A stretch of 64,000 bases of DNA from Macrotrachela quadricornifera (lineage: Eukaryota; Rotifera; Eurotatoria; Philodinida; Philodinidae): the NCBI GenBank assembly GCA_022393335.1, contig JAJEKB010001368.1, forward strand, positions 692,571 through 756,570, in the 5' to 3' direction. The translations under genes were made by a program, and so were the position numbers. A model generated the notes under the pieces. It was not told the DNA's origin, made no database searches, and saw nothing but the letters and a program-made list of their open reading frames with translations. Below are positions 45,076 to 56,559 of this stretch, piece by piece. The stretch's first letter is position 1. Each line of letters opens with the position of its first letter.

Positions 45076-46157
45076 CTGTATCCAACGAAACATGAAAATT
45101 AAACGTATATGTATAAAAGAGGGTTATAGAATGCTGGTCAAATTAAATTTATTATTGTGTAGATTTGTCTATACTATGCAATAAATTAAACATAAATAAG
45201 GCAGTAATTTCATCTCAGGAGAATGACTCTGACTGTGGTATCCGATCTGAATTGTATTTGAATTTACATAAATCGACGAAATACTGTGGGAATCCTGTTT
45301 GCGATCTCACATATCGAGTCCTAGTACAGGAATTCGATTGAGTATCATGGTATGATATGACCGGTCTGATCTGATGAAAGAAAATTCTGTTTCTAATCGG
45401 AATAAGAAAGCAATTTTTTTTCGTTAAATTCTCTAAAGAGTGCTCAAGAGGTATCCCAATGAATTATGTCGGATAATTGGGCACTATAAGATTCAACTGG
45501 GTATGTTCATTTGCACGTTCCACTGAACACAAACTATTCTCGCTGATATGAATTTCATTAATAAATTATGTAACAGCAGAATCTCGAAACAATTCTTCTC
45601 ATGTTAAGTTCGGGAATGCCCCCATTTTTGGAGGCCTCGGTATCTCGACCAAAATGTGACTAAAACAAAGAGTTTTTGGAGTGTCCCGTAAAAAACATTG
45701 TGCTCCATTTATTTTCGCCAATTGAAAGAAACTTTGAGAGAATGTTTTCTTTCTTGATACTTTATTAGACTAGAATGCCGTTAACTACATCTCTTCTACA
45801 AAATACTGTCATTGACAAAATAAAGTCGTCCGTTCGTTTCCTCGAAAAATATGCTTTCTTCTTAATTTACAACTCTTCCTAATTAGATTTTCGCATTATT
45901 CGAAAACAATACAGCGCACTATTCTCTAAAAATAAAGCTATACTTGAAAACCCGAATTTCGATTTTGGAAACCTACAGAGAGTTTCCGAGGATACCTTGA
46001 TTCACAGACAATTGTTAGAAATCATCCTTATTCTTCTGGTTCCATTCGATTGAATTCACATTAGGTGCTCTCTGATTGTAATTAAAACGAAACAGAGCTG
46101 TGTATGTACAAACTGTACTAGCAGATTTTCGAAGAAGATCATTTTTGTGTGATACTT
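45076..46157. other. Non-coding, nothing recognised
   Basis: No domain was recognised. If the ubiquitin-like exon at 46158-46373 had a downstream exon it would lie here; an acceptor at about 46070 would add only a few codons before a stop. Confidence 0.35.
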
Positions 46158-46373
46158 ACGTAGAATAAGATGAAGAGTCGATTGATTACCGATTTTGTAA
46201 TTTGATAATAATCGATTATTTACAAGCTGATCATCATTCAATATCAGTCGTTGCAAATCTGTTTGAATGTTTTCTTTGTCTTGTATTTATCTCTTGACAC
46301 TGTAAATTGTGTCGTCGATTTCAGCTTCTAACGGTATTGACTTTCCCTCCAGTGTACGGACGAAGATTTTCAT
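46158..46373 (-). pseudogene. Ubiquitin-like sequence with a stop at the Lys29 codon
   Basis: Starting at the ATG (46373 downward) the frame aligns with ubiquitin without gaps for 72 positions: MKIFVRTLEGKSIPLEAEID, then SVKR, a TAA exactly at codon 29, then IQDKENI, DLQRLILNDDQL and STLHLILR. Lys11, Lys27 and Lys33 and the Ile44 patch are kept; Lys6 is Arg, Lys48 is Asp and Lys63 is Asn. After Arg72 comes GTAAGT, a good splice donor (46154-46159), so the RGG tail, if any, was on another exon. The stop and missing tail point to a pseudogene of a ubiquitin or ubiquitin-like gene. Confidence 0.8.
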
Positions 46374-46527
46374 TATACCGAATAAATAGTAGATATTCCA
46401 CAAATAAGTGCGTAATTAGGAAATGAATAGAATATCTAAATGAGAAAAGTACATCTGTTAAGACGATTACATTACATGGACTTAATCGTATCAATTTTTC
46501 TAGTTTGGTCAAATTGTTTTCATGTAT

Positions 46528-47078
46528 TATGATACTCTGCTCACCTGAGAGCCTCCCCAATTGTGAAATCGCTTTTACGTTCTGACTCTCTGCATAAGAT
46601 AGGCCCCAGTACCGTATGAAAAATCTCAAAGGAACACGTGTCAGTCGGCCTTTCGTTTAGAGTTATAGGCATTTTACTGGAATGAACGCTTCCTTCTCGA
46701 GATATTAAAATGGTAAAAAAAACACTCGAATCCCACGAAAGATGTCAGAATTTTCTGTTTTTTGAGACTTTAACATCTCGAGAAGGAAGTGTTCTTTTGA
46801 GCTGAAATTTTCAGAGCATTCTATTCACCAATAGACCTCTCTGTGAGCAAAATCTCAGGCCGAAACACCGCCATTCGATTTATTGATATATACCATGCCA
46901 GAAGCTAAAATTTCAGTAAAATGCCTGTAACTCTGAACGAGAAGCCTATTGGCACTTATCCTTTTGGAGTTTTTCATATGTCACTGGGGTCTACCTTATG
47001 CAGAAAGTCAGAACTCAAAAGCGATTTCATAATTGGAGAGGTTCTCTCGTCAGTTGTGATACCTTTGGAGCGTCCTTC
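46528..47078. repeat. Foldback hairpin element, arms about 180 bp
   Basis: The left arm (46528-46710) pairs with the right arm (about 46890-47078): for example ataggccccagt with actggggtctac, and ataggcattttactg with cagtaaaatgcctgtaac. An inner pair, cttccttctcgagat / atctcgagaaggaag (46687 and 46773), extends the fold. The open frames at 46321-46629 and 46921-47151 partly follow this repeat and are not annotated as genes. Confidence 0.7.
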
Positions 47079-50000
47079 TCGAAGACTTCATCTTGAGGAG
47101 ACTCGGTATTTTTTTTATTTACCTACCTTTATTTATCACATCTATGTCTAAGACGAACAAAAACAAGATAAGGTCATTTTTTGCTTCACCTGTTATCGTG
47201 AAACTGTTATTGTTGATAAAACTATTAGACAGCCTCGTATATTACTTAAAGATTCTAACTAGATGAAACTATTTATTTCATATAATATCGCAATATTCAA
47301 AGGTATTTGATAGAATAAATTATTCAGCCTTTCTTCTTTTCGTTAGTATATGTACCATATACAGAGATAAATAGAGTCAATACCTTTTGCATTGTTTTTG
47401 GAACTTGAAATTCCCATATAAAAGATCGTAAATATGGAGTCTCGTCGTAAAGAAAAAGTAATTTTTCGTCTCAGAAGCCATTGAAGAAAGTGTCCTTCTG
47501 ACAACATATTGAGTTACTATGAAAGAAACCAATAAACACGAAACAAATATATTTTTTATAGATGACGATACCAGTCGAAAAAGAACTTGAAATTAAAACT
47601 TGGCGTCTTCAATAATCCGCTAATCGAATGATAGAATGAGGAGATGTGAGAGAAGACGAGATTAATGAATTCATTTGAGAAAAACAAGTAGTTGGAAATC
47701 AATAAAATTAAAAAGAACCGATAGAAGATGAACATATGATAAAAATTTTTATTTAAAACAAATAAAATGCATCGATTCTCTCGTTTTTTTCTAAGTGATC
47801 AAAATCATTTTCATTGGATAAAAATCTGATTGTAAACACGTTTGATAGTGACATACAAGAATGACTTAGAAAAAAGTGATCATTTGTTGCAATTTCTCAA
47901 GCATCATATCATCTACTGATAGAAGAAAAACAAGCCAACGAACAAAAACGCTTATTCGATCTATGTTTAATTTGGAAGAAAATATTTCTCAAAAAGATCA
48001 ATATGAAGATAATCATTACAATTTGTTTGAAAATGATTCATTTGTGAATGAAGTTTTGAATGAGAAAATGTTTCTAATTGTTCAACTATGGAAAAGTTTG
48101 GTTTAGATAATGATAAAAAATAAAGTTTCAATGAGAGAAGTTCAGGTAAATCACTACCATATTTTTTATAGATTTTTTTATTTGAAAATTGATCAGTAGA
48201 ATATAACACACTTTTGCATGCACGTATTTATCTTAGCATATAAGTTTCACGAGCGATTAATTGGGACAAAAAAGTCAATAAATAAATGCAAACATACTAA
48301 ACGAGAATATATTTCAACAAAATCTGAAGTTAACAAATCAAATACTTTTTCAATGCAAAAAGTATCATTGTTTTCATTATCTACACTATCAAGTATTTGA
48401 AACCATCTTTATTTATTCACCGTCATGACTTCGTGTTGAATTTTTAGATATATCCATTGTTTTTATCGTTCTTTTCCATCTAAAAATGCTACCCACTAGA
48501 AAGAATAACTAATGTAAAAGAATAAATCTAATTAAAAAACAATGTATCTCATCCGTTTAGTACCATTGGAAAGCGATATGTATAACTTGATGGAACAATG
48601 ATAAATAGAAATTGTTTATTTATTACTCAATGAAGTGGTCTAAACTAGAAGAAAACTTGTTTATGTATAAAGGCCTTTAAGAGGCTATCAAAGGAAGAAT
48701 AAATTGCAGCTGAATAATCAACGCGACGCTTTGATAAAATTGAAGCCATATTTTTTAAACAATATAAATTTTAACGCATCACCTATCACGTTATTCAATT
48801 TGCCTTAGGTGTATTGTTCGATCGTCAAGGTTGATCTGTTTCGAACAAAAAGAAGAAAAGAAATCGTGTTACTTTGCTACATGATATTTAAATATTAAGT
48901 TAAAATTTAGTTCATTTTTCAAATTTTATCTTTTCTTTTTCTTCTCCGGACTAGAATATAGTTCATCATCCGTCTGCGTTTGTATGAATTTTTTCGCTTG
49001 TTTTCTCCTTTCTTTTCGTTCAGTACAGAGAGAAAGAAAAACGAAGGTCATTCTTTTATCTCTCTCTTGTTCAATTATTTAAGCGTTCATTCTTGCTTCT
49101 AAATTTATTCGTGTTATTTTTCTTACGTAGAGCAATTGTCGAAGTAAGCAACTTATTAAATCCCTATCTTTGTTTGAAATTAATGTTCGGTCTACTAGAT
49201 TCTATTTCACTCCATTGTGAATGTGAGATTAGCTATGTCTATTTTAGAGAAATCCTAAATCATCAAGGGATGACTGAGTTTTCAAAAAGAAAAACTTTAG
49301 ATAAGAGAAAACTACATGATACTCTTGATTAAATAAAGTTTTTGTCCCTTATTGGATCGAATAGAGAAGAATGGGCTAAAAAACATGAGACTTCATAATG
49401 CATGTTTTTATTTGTATTTATATCGGATCTTTTCACTTTAGTAGTTTTAATTTTAATCTAAATAAGATAAATTCAAGAAAAGTCCAAAAAGAACATTACT
49501 CTATGGTAGTAATTTCTATTACAGTTTTTATAATGTTTGTAACGGAGTAAGTAAATCGTACGATTCTTTTTCATTAATTTCACTGTGAGCACTAGTGTAT
49601 TTATCATCTATCTCATTCGTTATGTATTTGAAGTATGAAATATAATTGTAAACAGTTGAATTTTTTTCCTCTCGATTATTTCATCGATTACCTCCGAATT
49701 TTCATTAAATTAATATTCAATTAACAGTTGTGTATGTTAAAATTTTTATATTTTACTACGTGTTTGACGATGGTTTTATTGTTTATTAGCGGAGTGAAAC
49801 AATAAAAATACGAATATTTCATGGTAAACATGAACGTCTTCTATTTTTGTTCCCCTATTAGCAAATAGCAATAGTGAAATAAGTAAAAATGTTATATAAA
49901 TCTTAGTATACGCAATAAACCCAGTCATACCAGAGAAACTTTGTCGCATTGGTTTCAAACAATAAGTACGTAATTGTTAATTCAACAATAATTGAAATAT

Positions 50001-50600
50001 AATCGAGCAATGAATCAGTAGGGAAAAGAATATAATTAGGAAATCACTTATGCTTTATCGTTTAAATAAAACATTTGTTGATCATTAAGAACTGTTATAA
50101 TGAAATATATTTCAACCATTAAAACAGTTAACAAATATTAACGAAGCACAGACTCCGCTCTCCAGTATGAAAATTAATATTATTTTAATTTGAATTCTAT
50201 AACTGAATCACAGAAATAAAAACTTAGTTAAGATATATTCAGCTTTTATAGAAGAAAATACGACCAATTATTTATTCAGACTTCTCTGGTAGTTGTCAAA
50301 AACTTTAATTTTTGATCTACTCGTATTTAGCAGATATTTATGAAAGATCTGTAGCATAATTCTGTTTAGTATTGTTAGGTAGTATGATACTGTCTATAGC
50401 ACATACATTATTATCGTTTCTTTTAACTGTTATTCATTTTTGCGTTCTAGTCATGAAGGACATATATGATCTTGTACATTTTCTTCTGCGTTCTGTGTTC
50501 TCTTATCATATGTGATTAACGTTTCTTGTCATATTCACTCTTTCTTTATGTTCATCGTTATATATTCACTTATCGTATTCACTTTCTCTTTGTGTTTTCA
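47079..50600. other. Long non-coding region, nothing recognised
   Basis: About 3.5 kb of AT-rich sequence. Short frames (47876-48106, 48218-48400, 49093-49332) show no domain, signal peptide or cysteine pattern. From 50520 to 50680 the plus strand is pyrimidine-rich, with repeated TATTCACT motifs upstream of the P450 promoter. Confidence 0.35.
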
Positions 50601-50701
50601 TAAATGTATTCACTATGTTACTGTGTTCATCTCGACGTATTCATTACTGTATTCACTCTCTCTCACTTTGTGATTCTCGGCGTTATCTCTCTCATTTCAC
50701 C

Positions 50702-50709
50702 TATAAAAG
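50702..50709 (+). promoter_or_regulatory. Candidate TATA box for the P450 fusion gene
   Basis: TATAAAAG lies 288 bp upstream of the P450 ATG, with a candidate splice acceptor TTCTAG at 50905-50910 between them. Together these suggest a transcript start near 50730 with a 5' UTR that may be spliced. Confidence 0.45.
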
Positions 50710-50996
50710 ACGTCGCTCATTTCGAAATAAACATGCTTTTCATCGAGAATCATCCATCTTCACAAAGATTGATTCTTTCTCTCTGCAAAGCCTCACAAGT
50801 ATCAACCAATTTTGTATCTGTAAACATTGCTTATTCTTCAGTCTGCTAGTGCGATAGTCTATAAAGATTAAAATTTTATATCTAATGCTTATTTTTTTTG
50901 TATATTCTAGATAAATAATTCTAAAGCAACATTTCTTTTAATTCCGTGAAATTGAATTAAAGATTAATTTGATTGATTTCGCAAATTTGAAGAAAG

Positions 50997-53900
50997 ATGG
51001 TTACACCAATTCCACAACCTGAAGAAAAGTTTCTTACTGGAAATCTTAATGAGATAGATTCAAGTTACATGCTTGGTTCTCTTCAAAGACTTCATAAATT
51101 ATATGGTGATATTTATCGTCTGAATATATTGGGCAAAAATATGGTGGTAATTTCGTCAAATGAACTCGTTAATTTTGTATGTGATGAATCAAAATTTGAT
51201 AAAGACATTAGCAAACCTTTGGTAGAACTTCGAGCTCTTATTGGTGATGGATTGTTTAGTGCTTATACATCCGAACCAAATTGGAAACTTGCACATAAAA
51301 TTCTTATTCCTGCTTTTGGACCAAATGCAATCCGAAATATGTTTCCAGAAATGTTGGATATTGCGTCACAATTAATTTTACGATGGGAACGATTTGCTGG
51401 TGAAGAAATAGATGTTTGTGATAATTTTACACGATTAACTTTAGATACAATTGCACTTTGCAGTTTTGATTATCGATTTAATAGTTTTTATCAAGCAAAA
51501 ATGCATAATTTCGTCGATGCTATGGTTAATGTTCTCGTTGAGAGTGGACGTCGTGCTCATCGAATACCTTTACAAAATACACTTATGCGTGGTACTGCAA
51601 AAAAATATTATGATGATATTGAATATATACATAAATTATGTGATGAAATAGTTCAAGAAAGACGAGAACATCCAAATGATATAAATGATTTACTCAATCG
51701 AATGATTAATGGAAAAGATCCTGAAACAGGTTATCAATTATCTAATGAAAATATTCGTTATCAAATGGTCACTTTTCTTATTGCTGGACATGAAACAACT
51801 TCTGGATTACTTTCATTTGCATTTTATTATCTTCTTAAAAATCCACATACTTTACAAAAAGCACAAGCAGAAGCTGATCAATTTGATGAAATTACAATTG
51901 ATGTTCTGCCTAAATTAAAATATATTGATGCAGTACTCAAAGAAGCACTTCGATTACAACCTACAGCATCAGCATTTAATGTACGATTGAAAGAAGGCAA
52001 AATAATATTACCTGGTGGCTATGAAATTGATAAAGATGAAAGAATTTTAGTCTTATTACATCAATTACATCGTGATCCTAAAGTATGGGATCGTCCAGAA
52101 GAATTTTTACCTGAACGAATGCTCAATGGAGGTTTCGAAAAATTACCATCAAATGCATGGAAACCTTTTGGAAATGGTCAACGTAGTTGTATTGGACGAC
52201 CTTTTGCCATACAAGAAAGTCTTCTTGCTGTTGCACTCATTCTTAAACATTTTAATATTGAATTTGTTGATCCATCATATGATCTTCGTATTAAACAAAC
52301 ATTAACAATCAAACCTGAAGGTTTTAAAATGCGAGTTCGACCACGTCAAAAAATTAAAATTCCATTAGGTATTAATATGAACCAATCCTCGAAGAAATCT
52401 GAACATACAGAACCAGTTGAAACAAACAATCTTCGACCAATATCTATTCTTTTTGGTAGTAATTCTGGAACATGTGAATCATTTGCCAAAATTCTAGCTT
52501 CAGAAGCACCAACAAATGGATTTAATGCTACAGTTGCAACTCTCGATTCTGCTGTTGGTTCTCTTCCATTTGATCGACCTATAATTATAGTTACTTCGTC
52601 ATATGAAGGTAAACCATGTGATAATGCAAAACAATTCATAGCTTATCTCGAATCAAAACCAGAATTACAAATAAATTATGCAATATTTGGTGTAGGTCAT
52701 CATGATTGGGTTGATACATATCAAAAAATTCCAATTTATATTGATGAAATGCTTGAAAAAGCTGGTGGAAGAAGAATTATTGAACGTGGAATTGGTGATG
52801 CTGCTGGAGATTTTTTTGGTTCATTTGAAAGTTGGAAAGAAAATCTTTTTCAAATTTTACGTAAAACTAGTGGTTTTCAAAATGTTATTAGTCAAGAAAA
52901 ACTTTCAATTGAAATTGTTAATTCAACAAGAAATCTTGGACAAATAACTGATATTGGAATTATTAAAGAAAATAAATTACTTGTTCAAGCAAGTGAACTT
53001 GGACCTGCTAAACGACATTTAGAAATTGAATTACCTAAAGGACAAACTTATCGTGCAGGTGATTATCTTGCTATATTACCTATCAATCCAATTGAAATTG
53101 TTCGTCGAATTCTTAAACGTTTTAATTTATCACAAGATACACAAATTAAAATTCTTTCATCTACAGAAACATTTCTTCCAACTGGTTATCCAGTAAGTGC
53201 ATTTGAAATTCTCAGTGGTTATGTCGAATTAATTCAACCAATTAGTCGAAAACAATTGGAAATACTTATTGGATTTTGTAAAGATGAAAATGAACAAAAT
53301 CAACTTGCAAGTCTTGGTGGTGATGCATATCAAACAGAAATTCTTGACAAACGTCTTAGTATACTTGATATTCTTGAATTATATCCTTCATGTGATCTAT
53401 CATTTCCTCAATATCTTCGTATGTTACCATCACTTCGTATACGTCAATATAGTATTTCGTCTTCACCTCTATGGAATTCAGAAGTAGTAACAATTACTAT
53501 TGATGTACTTGATGCTCCAGCATTGAGTGGACATGGACGATACATTGGTATTGCTTCAAATTATCTTGCTAATCTGAAAAAAGGTGATTGTCTTGGATGT
53601 AGTGTTCGCGCAAGTAATGGAAATTTTCATCTACCTGAAGATACGAAGGTGCCAGTAATTATGTTTGCTGCTGGAACAGGAATTTCACCTTTTCGTGGTT
53701 TTATACAAGAACGAGCAGCACAATTTATATGTGGCAGAGAAGTTGGTCCTATTATTCTTTATTTTGGATGTCGATCACAAGAAGATTTCTTATATTCGAA
53801 TGAACTTGAAAAGTGGTCAAAAATTGGTGCAGTACAAGTCAAATCTATCTTTTCTCGTCAATCAAATAATGGAAAAAAATATGTCCAGGATTTAGTTTGG

Positions 53901-54101
53901 GATGATCGACAAAATATTCTCAAATTATTTTCAGAAGGTGCACATTTATATACTTGTGGAAGTGCAACAAAACTTGGTGGATCAATGAAAACCTGTATTA
54001 ACAACATCATTAAGGAGCATAAACAATGTGATGACACAGAAGCAACGAAGATTTTCGAAAAGATTTCTGTTAATAGATATAGCGTCGATGTCTTTGCATA
54101 A
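50997..54101 (+). CDS. Self-sufficient cytochrome P450-reductase fusion (CYP102/CYP505 type)
   Basis: A 1034-residue intronless protein. The P450 domain (1-455) has the I-helix AGHETTS (263-269), ExxR (E316-R319), heme loop FGNGQRSCIG with ligand Cys398, and Phe87 in GDGLF at the same position as the substrate-gating Phe87 of P450 BM3. A linker (about 456-480) leads to a flavodoxin-like FMN domain (SILFGSNSGTCESFA, 483-497) and a ferredoxin-reductase-like FAD/NADPH domain: RQYS (816-819), GTGISPFRGF (893-902) and YTCGSA (985-990). Length and order match BM3 and fungal CYP505 enzymes, which hydroxylate fatty acids with NADPH and no separate reductase. The protein lacks an N-terminal membrane anchor, so it is probably soluble. 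The ATG is supported by collinearity with the BM3 N-terminus (IPQPEEKFLTGNL). AATAAA lies at 54207-54212. Animals normally have separate microsomal P450s and reductase, so horizontal origin is likely. Confidence 0.95.
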   Translation: MVTPIPQPEEKFLTGNLNEIDSSYMLGSLQRLHKLYGDIYRLNILGKNMVVISSNELVNFVCDESKFDKDISKPLVELRALIGDGLFSAYTSEPNWKLAHKILIPAFGPNAIRNMFPEMLDIASQLILRWERFAGEEIDVCDNFTRLTLDTIALCSFDYRFNSFYQAKMHNFVDAMVNVLVESGRRAHRIPLQNTLMRGTAKKYYDDIEYIHKLCDEIVQERREHPNDINDLLNRMINGKDPETGYQLSNENIRYQMVTFLIAGHETTSGLLSFAFYYLLKNPHTLQKAQAEADQFDEITIDVLPKLKYIDAVLKEALRLQPTASAFNVRLKEGKIILPGGYEIDKDERILVLLHQLHRDPKVWDRPEEFLPERMLNGGFEKLPSNAWKPFGNGQRSCIGRPFAIQESLLAVALILKHFNIEFVDPSYDLRIKQTLTIKPEGFKMRVRPRQKIKIPLGINMNQSSKKSEHTEPVETNNLRPISILFGSNSGTCESFAKILASEAPTNGFNATVATLDSAVGSLPFDRPIIIVTSSYEGKPCDNAKQFIAYLESKPELQINYAIFGVGHHDWVDTYQKIPIYIDEMLEKAGGRRIIERGIGDAAGDFFGSFESWKENLFQILRKTSGFQNVISQEKLSIEIVNSTRNLGQITDIGIIKENKLLVQASELGPAKRHLEIELPKGQTYRAGDYLAILPINPIEIVRRILKRFNLSQDTQIKILSSTETFLPTGYPVSAFEILSGYVELIQPISRKQLEILIGFCKDENEQNQLASLGGDAYQTEILDKRLSILDILELYPSCDLSFPQYLRMLPSLRIRQYSISSSPLWNSEVVTITIDVLDAPALSGHGRYIGIASNYLANLKKGDCLGCSVRASNGNFHLPEDTKVPVIMFAAGTGISPFRGFIQERAAQFICGREVGPIILYFGCRSQEDFLYSNELEKWSKIGAVQVKSIFSRQSNNGKKYVQDLVWDDRQNILKLFSEGAHLYTCGSATKLGGSMKTCINNIIKEHKQCDDTEATKIFEKISVNRYSVDVFA

Positions 54102-54212
54102 ACATTTTATACAATTTTTTTTCTACATAACTCTATTAGCTGTATGAATTATTTGTGTATTTTTCTGTTAGTTAGATGATCATAGTTGTACTCTGGACTC
54201 ATATGAAATAAA

Positions 54213-55690
54213 TATAGGAATAAATAGATTTAATATTCTTGCAGGAAGGTAATATTTTGGAGTAGATCTTGATGAATAAATTGGGTTCAAATACAATAAA
54301 ATGATACAGAATAAGACAGTTCAATTCACTCAAGAAGTTATTCAAGGATTTCTACTCAATTTTTACCCTAATGTAGAACGATGGTTTAAAGAATAAACTA
54401 CTAAAAAAAATATGTGTTGATATAACAAGACGTTTTGCATTAATTCATATATAAAGACACAAAGAAGACTTTTAAAGATGTTTCCAAATGTAGCCAGTCT
54501 ATCGTACTCTTATGAAAATCTAATTATAAGCAGAAGATAGCGTTTTTCATGGCTAACAATATTGGTGAATATTTGACGATACAGAAGGGCTGCATATTCA
54601 ACAAATCAGTTTTTAATTGAAAAAATGAAAATTTTGAAGTTCTATAGCTTTTTTTTTGATCATTTTGCAATCAAACACATCGCTCATCTTTTGAACTTTG
54701 GCATAGATATTTTTATGGATTATACAACAAACATTCAGTTTATATCAGCATGTTTGTTTAGTCCCTATATTTGAGACTATACTAGCCAAATTTCAAATCT
54801 GTAGAAAATATAAAACAGTTTCAAAAAGCATCATGATTATTAAAAATGGATTTTACAAAATATGTTTCACTTTTTCTAGCAATTAACATGTATATTTCAT
54901 GGATAATCTTCTATTAGAAAAGAAATGTATCGGTTCCTTTCAAACTCTATGAAAAATTTGAAAAACAGACAATAAACAGGTGCAAGAGCATACAGAAGAA
55001 TAAGCTCTAAAAATTTTTGTCTTGGAAATTGTTCATAATGAGGATATATGTGTGGAGTAATATGTCAAATATAATTAACTGTCACAAGTTGAACGATTTG
55101 TAGTGTTGTAATAAAAGGTTGTAGTAATTTTGGCAAATGGAAAGCAAAATGGTAATACATAAGTGTATGAATAAAACCCTTAAATAGAATACCACTTTTT
55201 TTCTGTACCTGAAAAATTATTTACGATTAGAAATAATAAAAATATTCTAGCATAATGATAGATATGAAGAAATCCAATTTTTTTTCATTGATTATTATTT
55301 CCATGTAAGAACAATCGTATCAAACCATTCCTATATTTTTGAAATAGCAACAGTAATTGACATAATACGAAGCCAAGAAGGTATTAGAATGTAAAATATA
55401 ATGTGTTTAATGAAGTATTTCTTCTGACACAATCACATGAAAGAATGCAAAAATAAATGAAAGAAAAGAGAATAAGCATAGGAGAGTATAATATAATTTT
55501 GCAAGGTCATTTTTAAATCTCGAAGATAAGTTTACTGTAAATACTGTAAATATGCGGAAAATTAAGATTGGATACAATATAAGTCCACGGTGGATATATG
55601 TTCATAATGACATTCGTGTATGGAACTTCCATTTGGATATGTTTAAAACGAAAGAAATAAAATTATGTAGATATATATGAATAATAACCA
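54213..55690. other. Non-coding, nothing recognised
   Basis: AT-rich DNA downstream of the P450 poly(A) signal. No gene was seen on either strand. Confidence 0.35.
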
Positions 55691-55699
55691 AAACAAGCG

Positions 55700-55935
55700 A
55701 TAAAGATTGCACGCTCTAAGCGTTAAAAACTCTACATTCCACAAAGAAAACTATAAAGAAATAGGATGGAATAAAACATATACCTATTTCTCTAAAAATA
55801 AAATCTCGTTTTGTAACGACAAAAATTGGTCGGTCAGATTTTTGTTTCTTTTTGAAAGCAAAAAGTGTATTTAGAAAACAAGCGATTCAGTGGCAGTTGT
55901 AGAGATTTTCATGCTGCATCTTGTGATACATATAT
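55700..55935. mobile_element. Core of a mariner-type MITE copy
   Basis: The inverted cores GTTAAAAACTCTACATTCCA (about 55723) and TTGTAGAGATTTTCATGCTG (about 55896) enclose ggtcggtcagatttttgttt. The same arrangement occurs in the copies at 22455, 35510 and about 39600. The element's outer ends could not be placed. Confidence 0.5.
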
Positions 55936-56559
55936 CTGTTTTTTTTATTAACACAACGTATTCAGTAATGGTAAAGTGAAATACAAAAGTACTTCACTTT
56001 TTATACCGCACCCGTTATGATCTACTGTAACGAGCTAGCATTCAACAAAAACAGTTCTTGTCGAAATTCTATCATTATAATATTAGTTCAATAATGATTA
56101 TATAGTATAAAAAGATAGAACATTTTTTCTCTATCCTCCTATGTGAAAAGAAATTATTATCAATAACCAGTATTCTTGACTTCGCACCGCACTTCTCAGT
56201 CGAGTGAAACTCGAATACCATCTGGTTTTATTTTTGAATCATTCTTTCATGTTCGTTTGATTTCATTTACATTGCTCTCACATATTTTGTTGTTCGCCTC
56301 TGATTTTGAGTTGGAGAGGATGTGTTGGAACGCGATATATGCATGAGAGAAGGCATTGGAAGCGGTAGATATATATTTTTCTGTTCTTGTGTATGTTTGT
56401 TGGTGGTGTGCTTACATTCGTTTTTGTTTGGATTCGGGTTCGGTTCTGGAATAATGTTTTCAATCTTCACAGTACGTTACATTATTTTGTTTGAGTCTAG
56501 GGAAGTCTGCTATCACTCGATAAAATAGCTCTTGTTTTCTTGTATGATCCACTTGTCAT
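55936..56559. other. Non-coding, nothing recognised
   Basis: The frames at 56267-56528 on both strands are antisense images of each other in low-complexity DNA, with no domain. No feature is supported. Confidence 0.35.
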
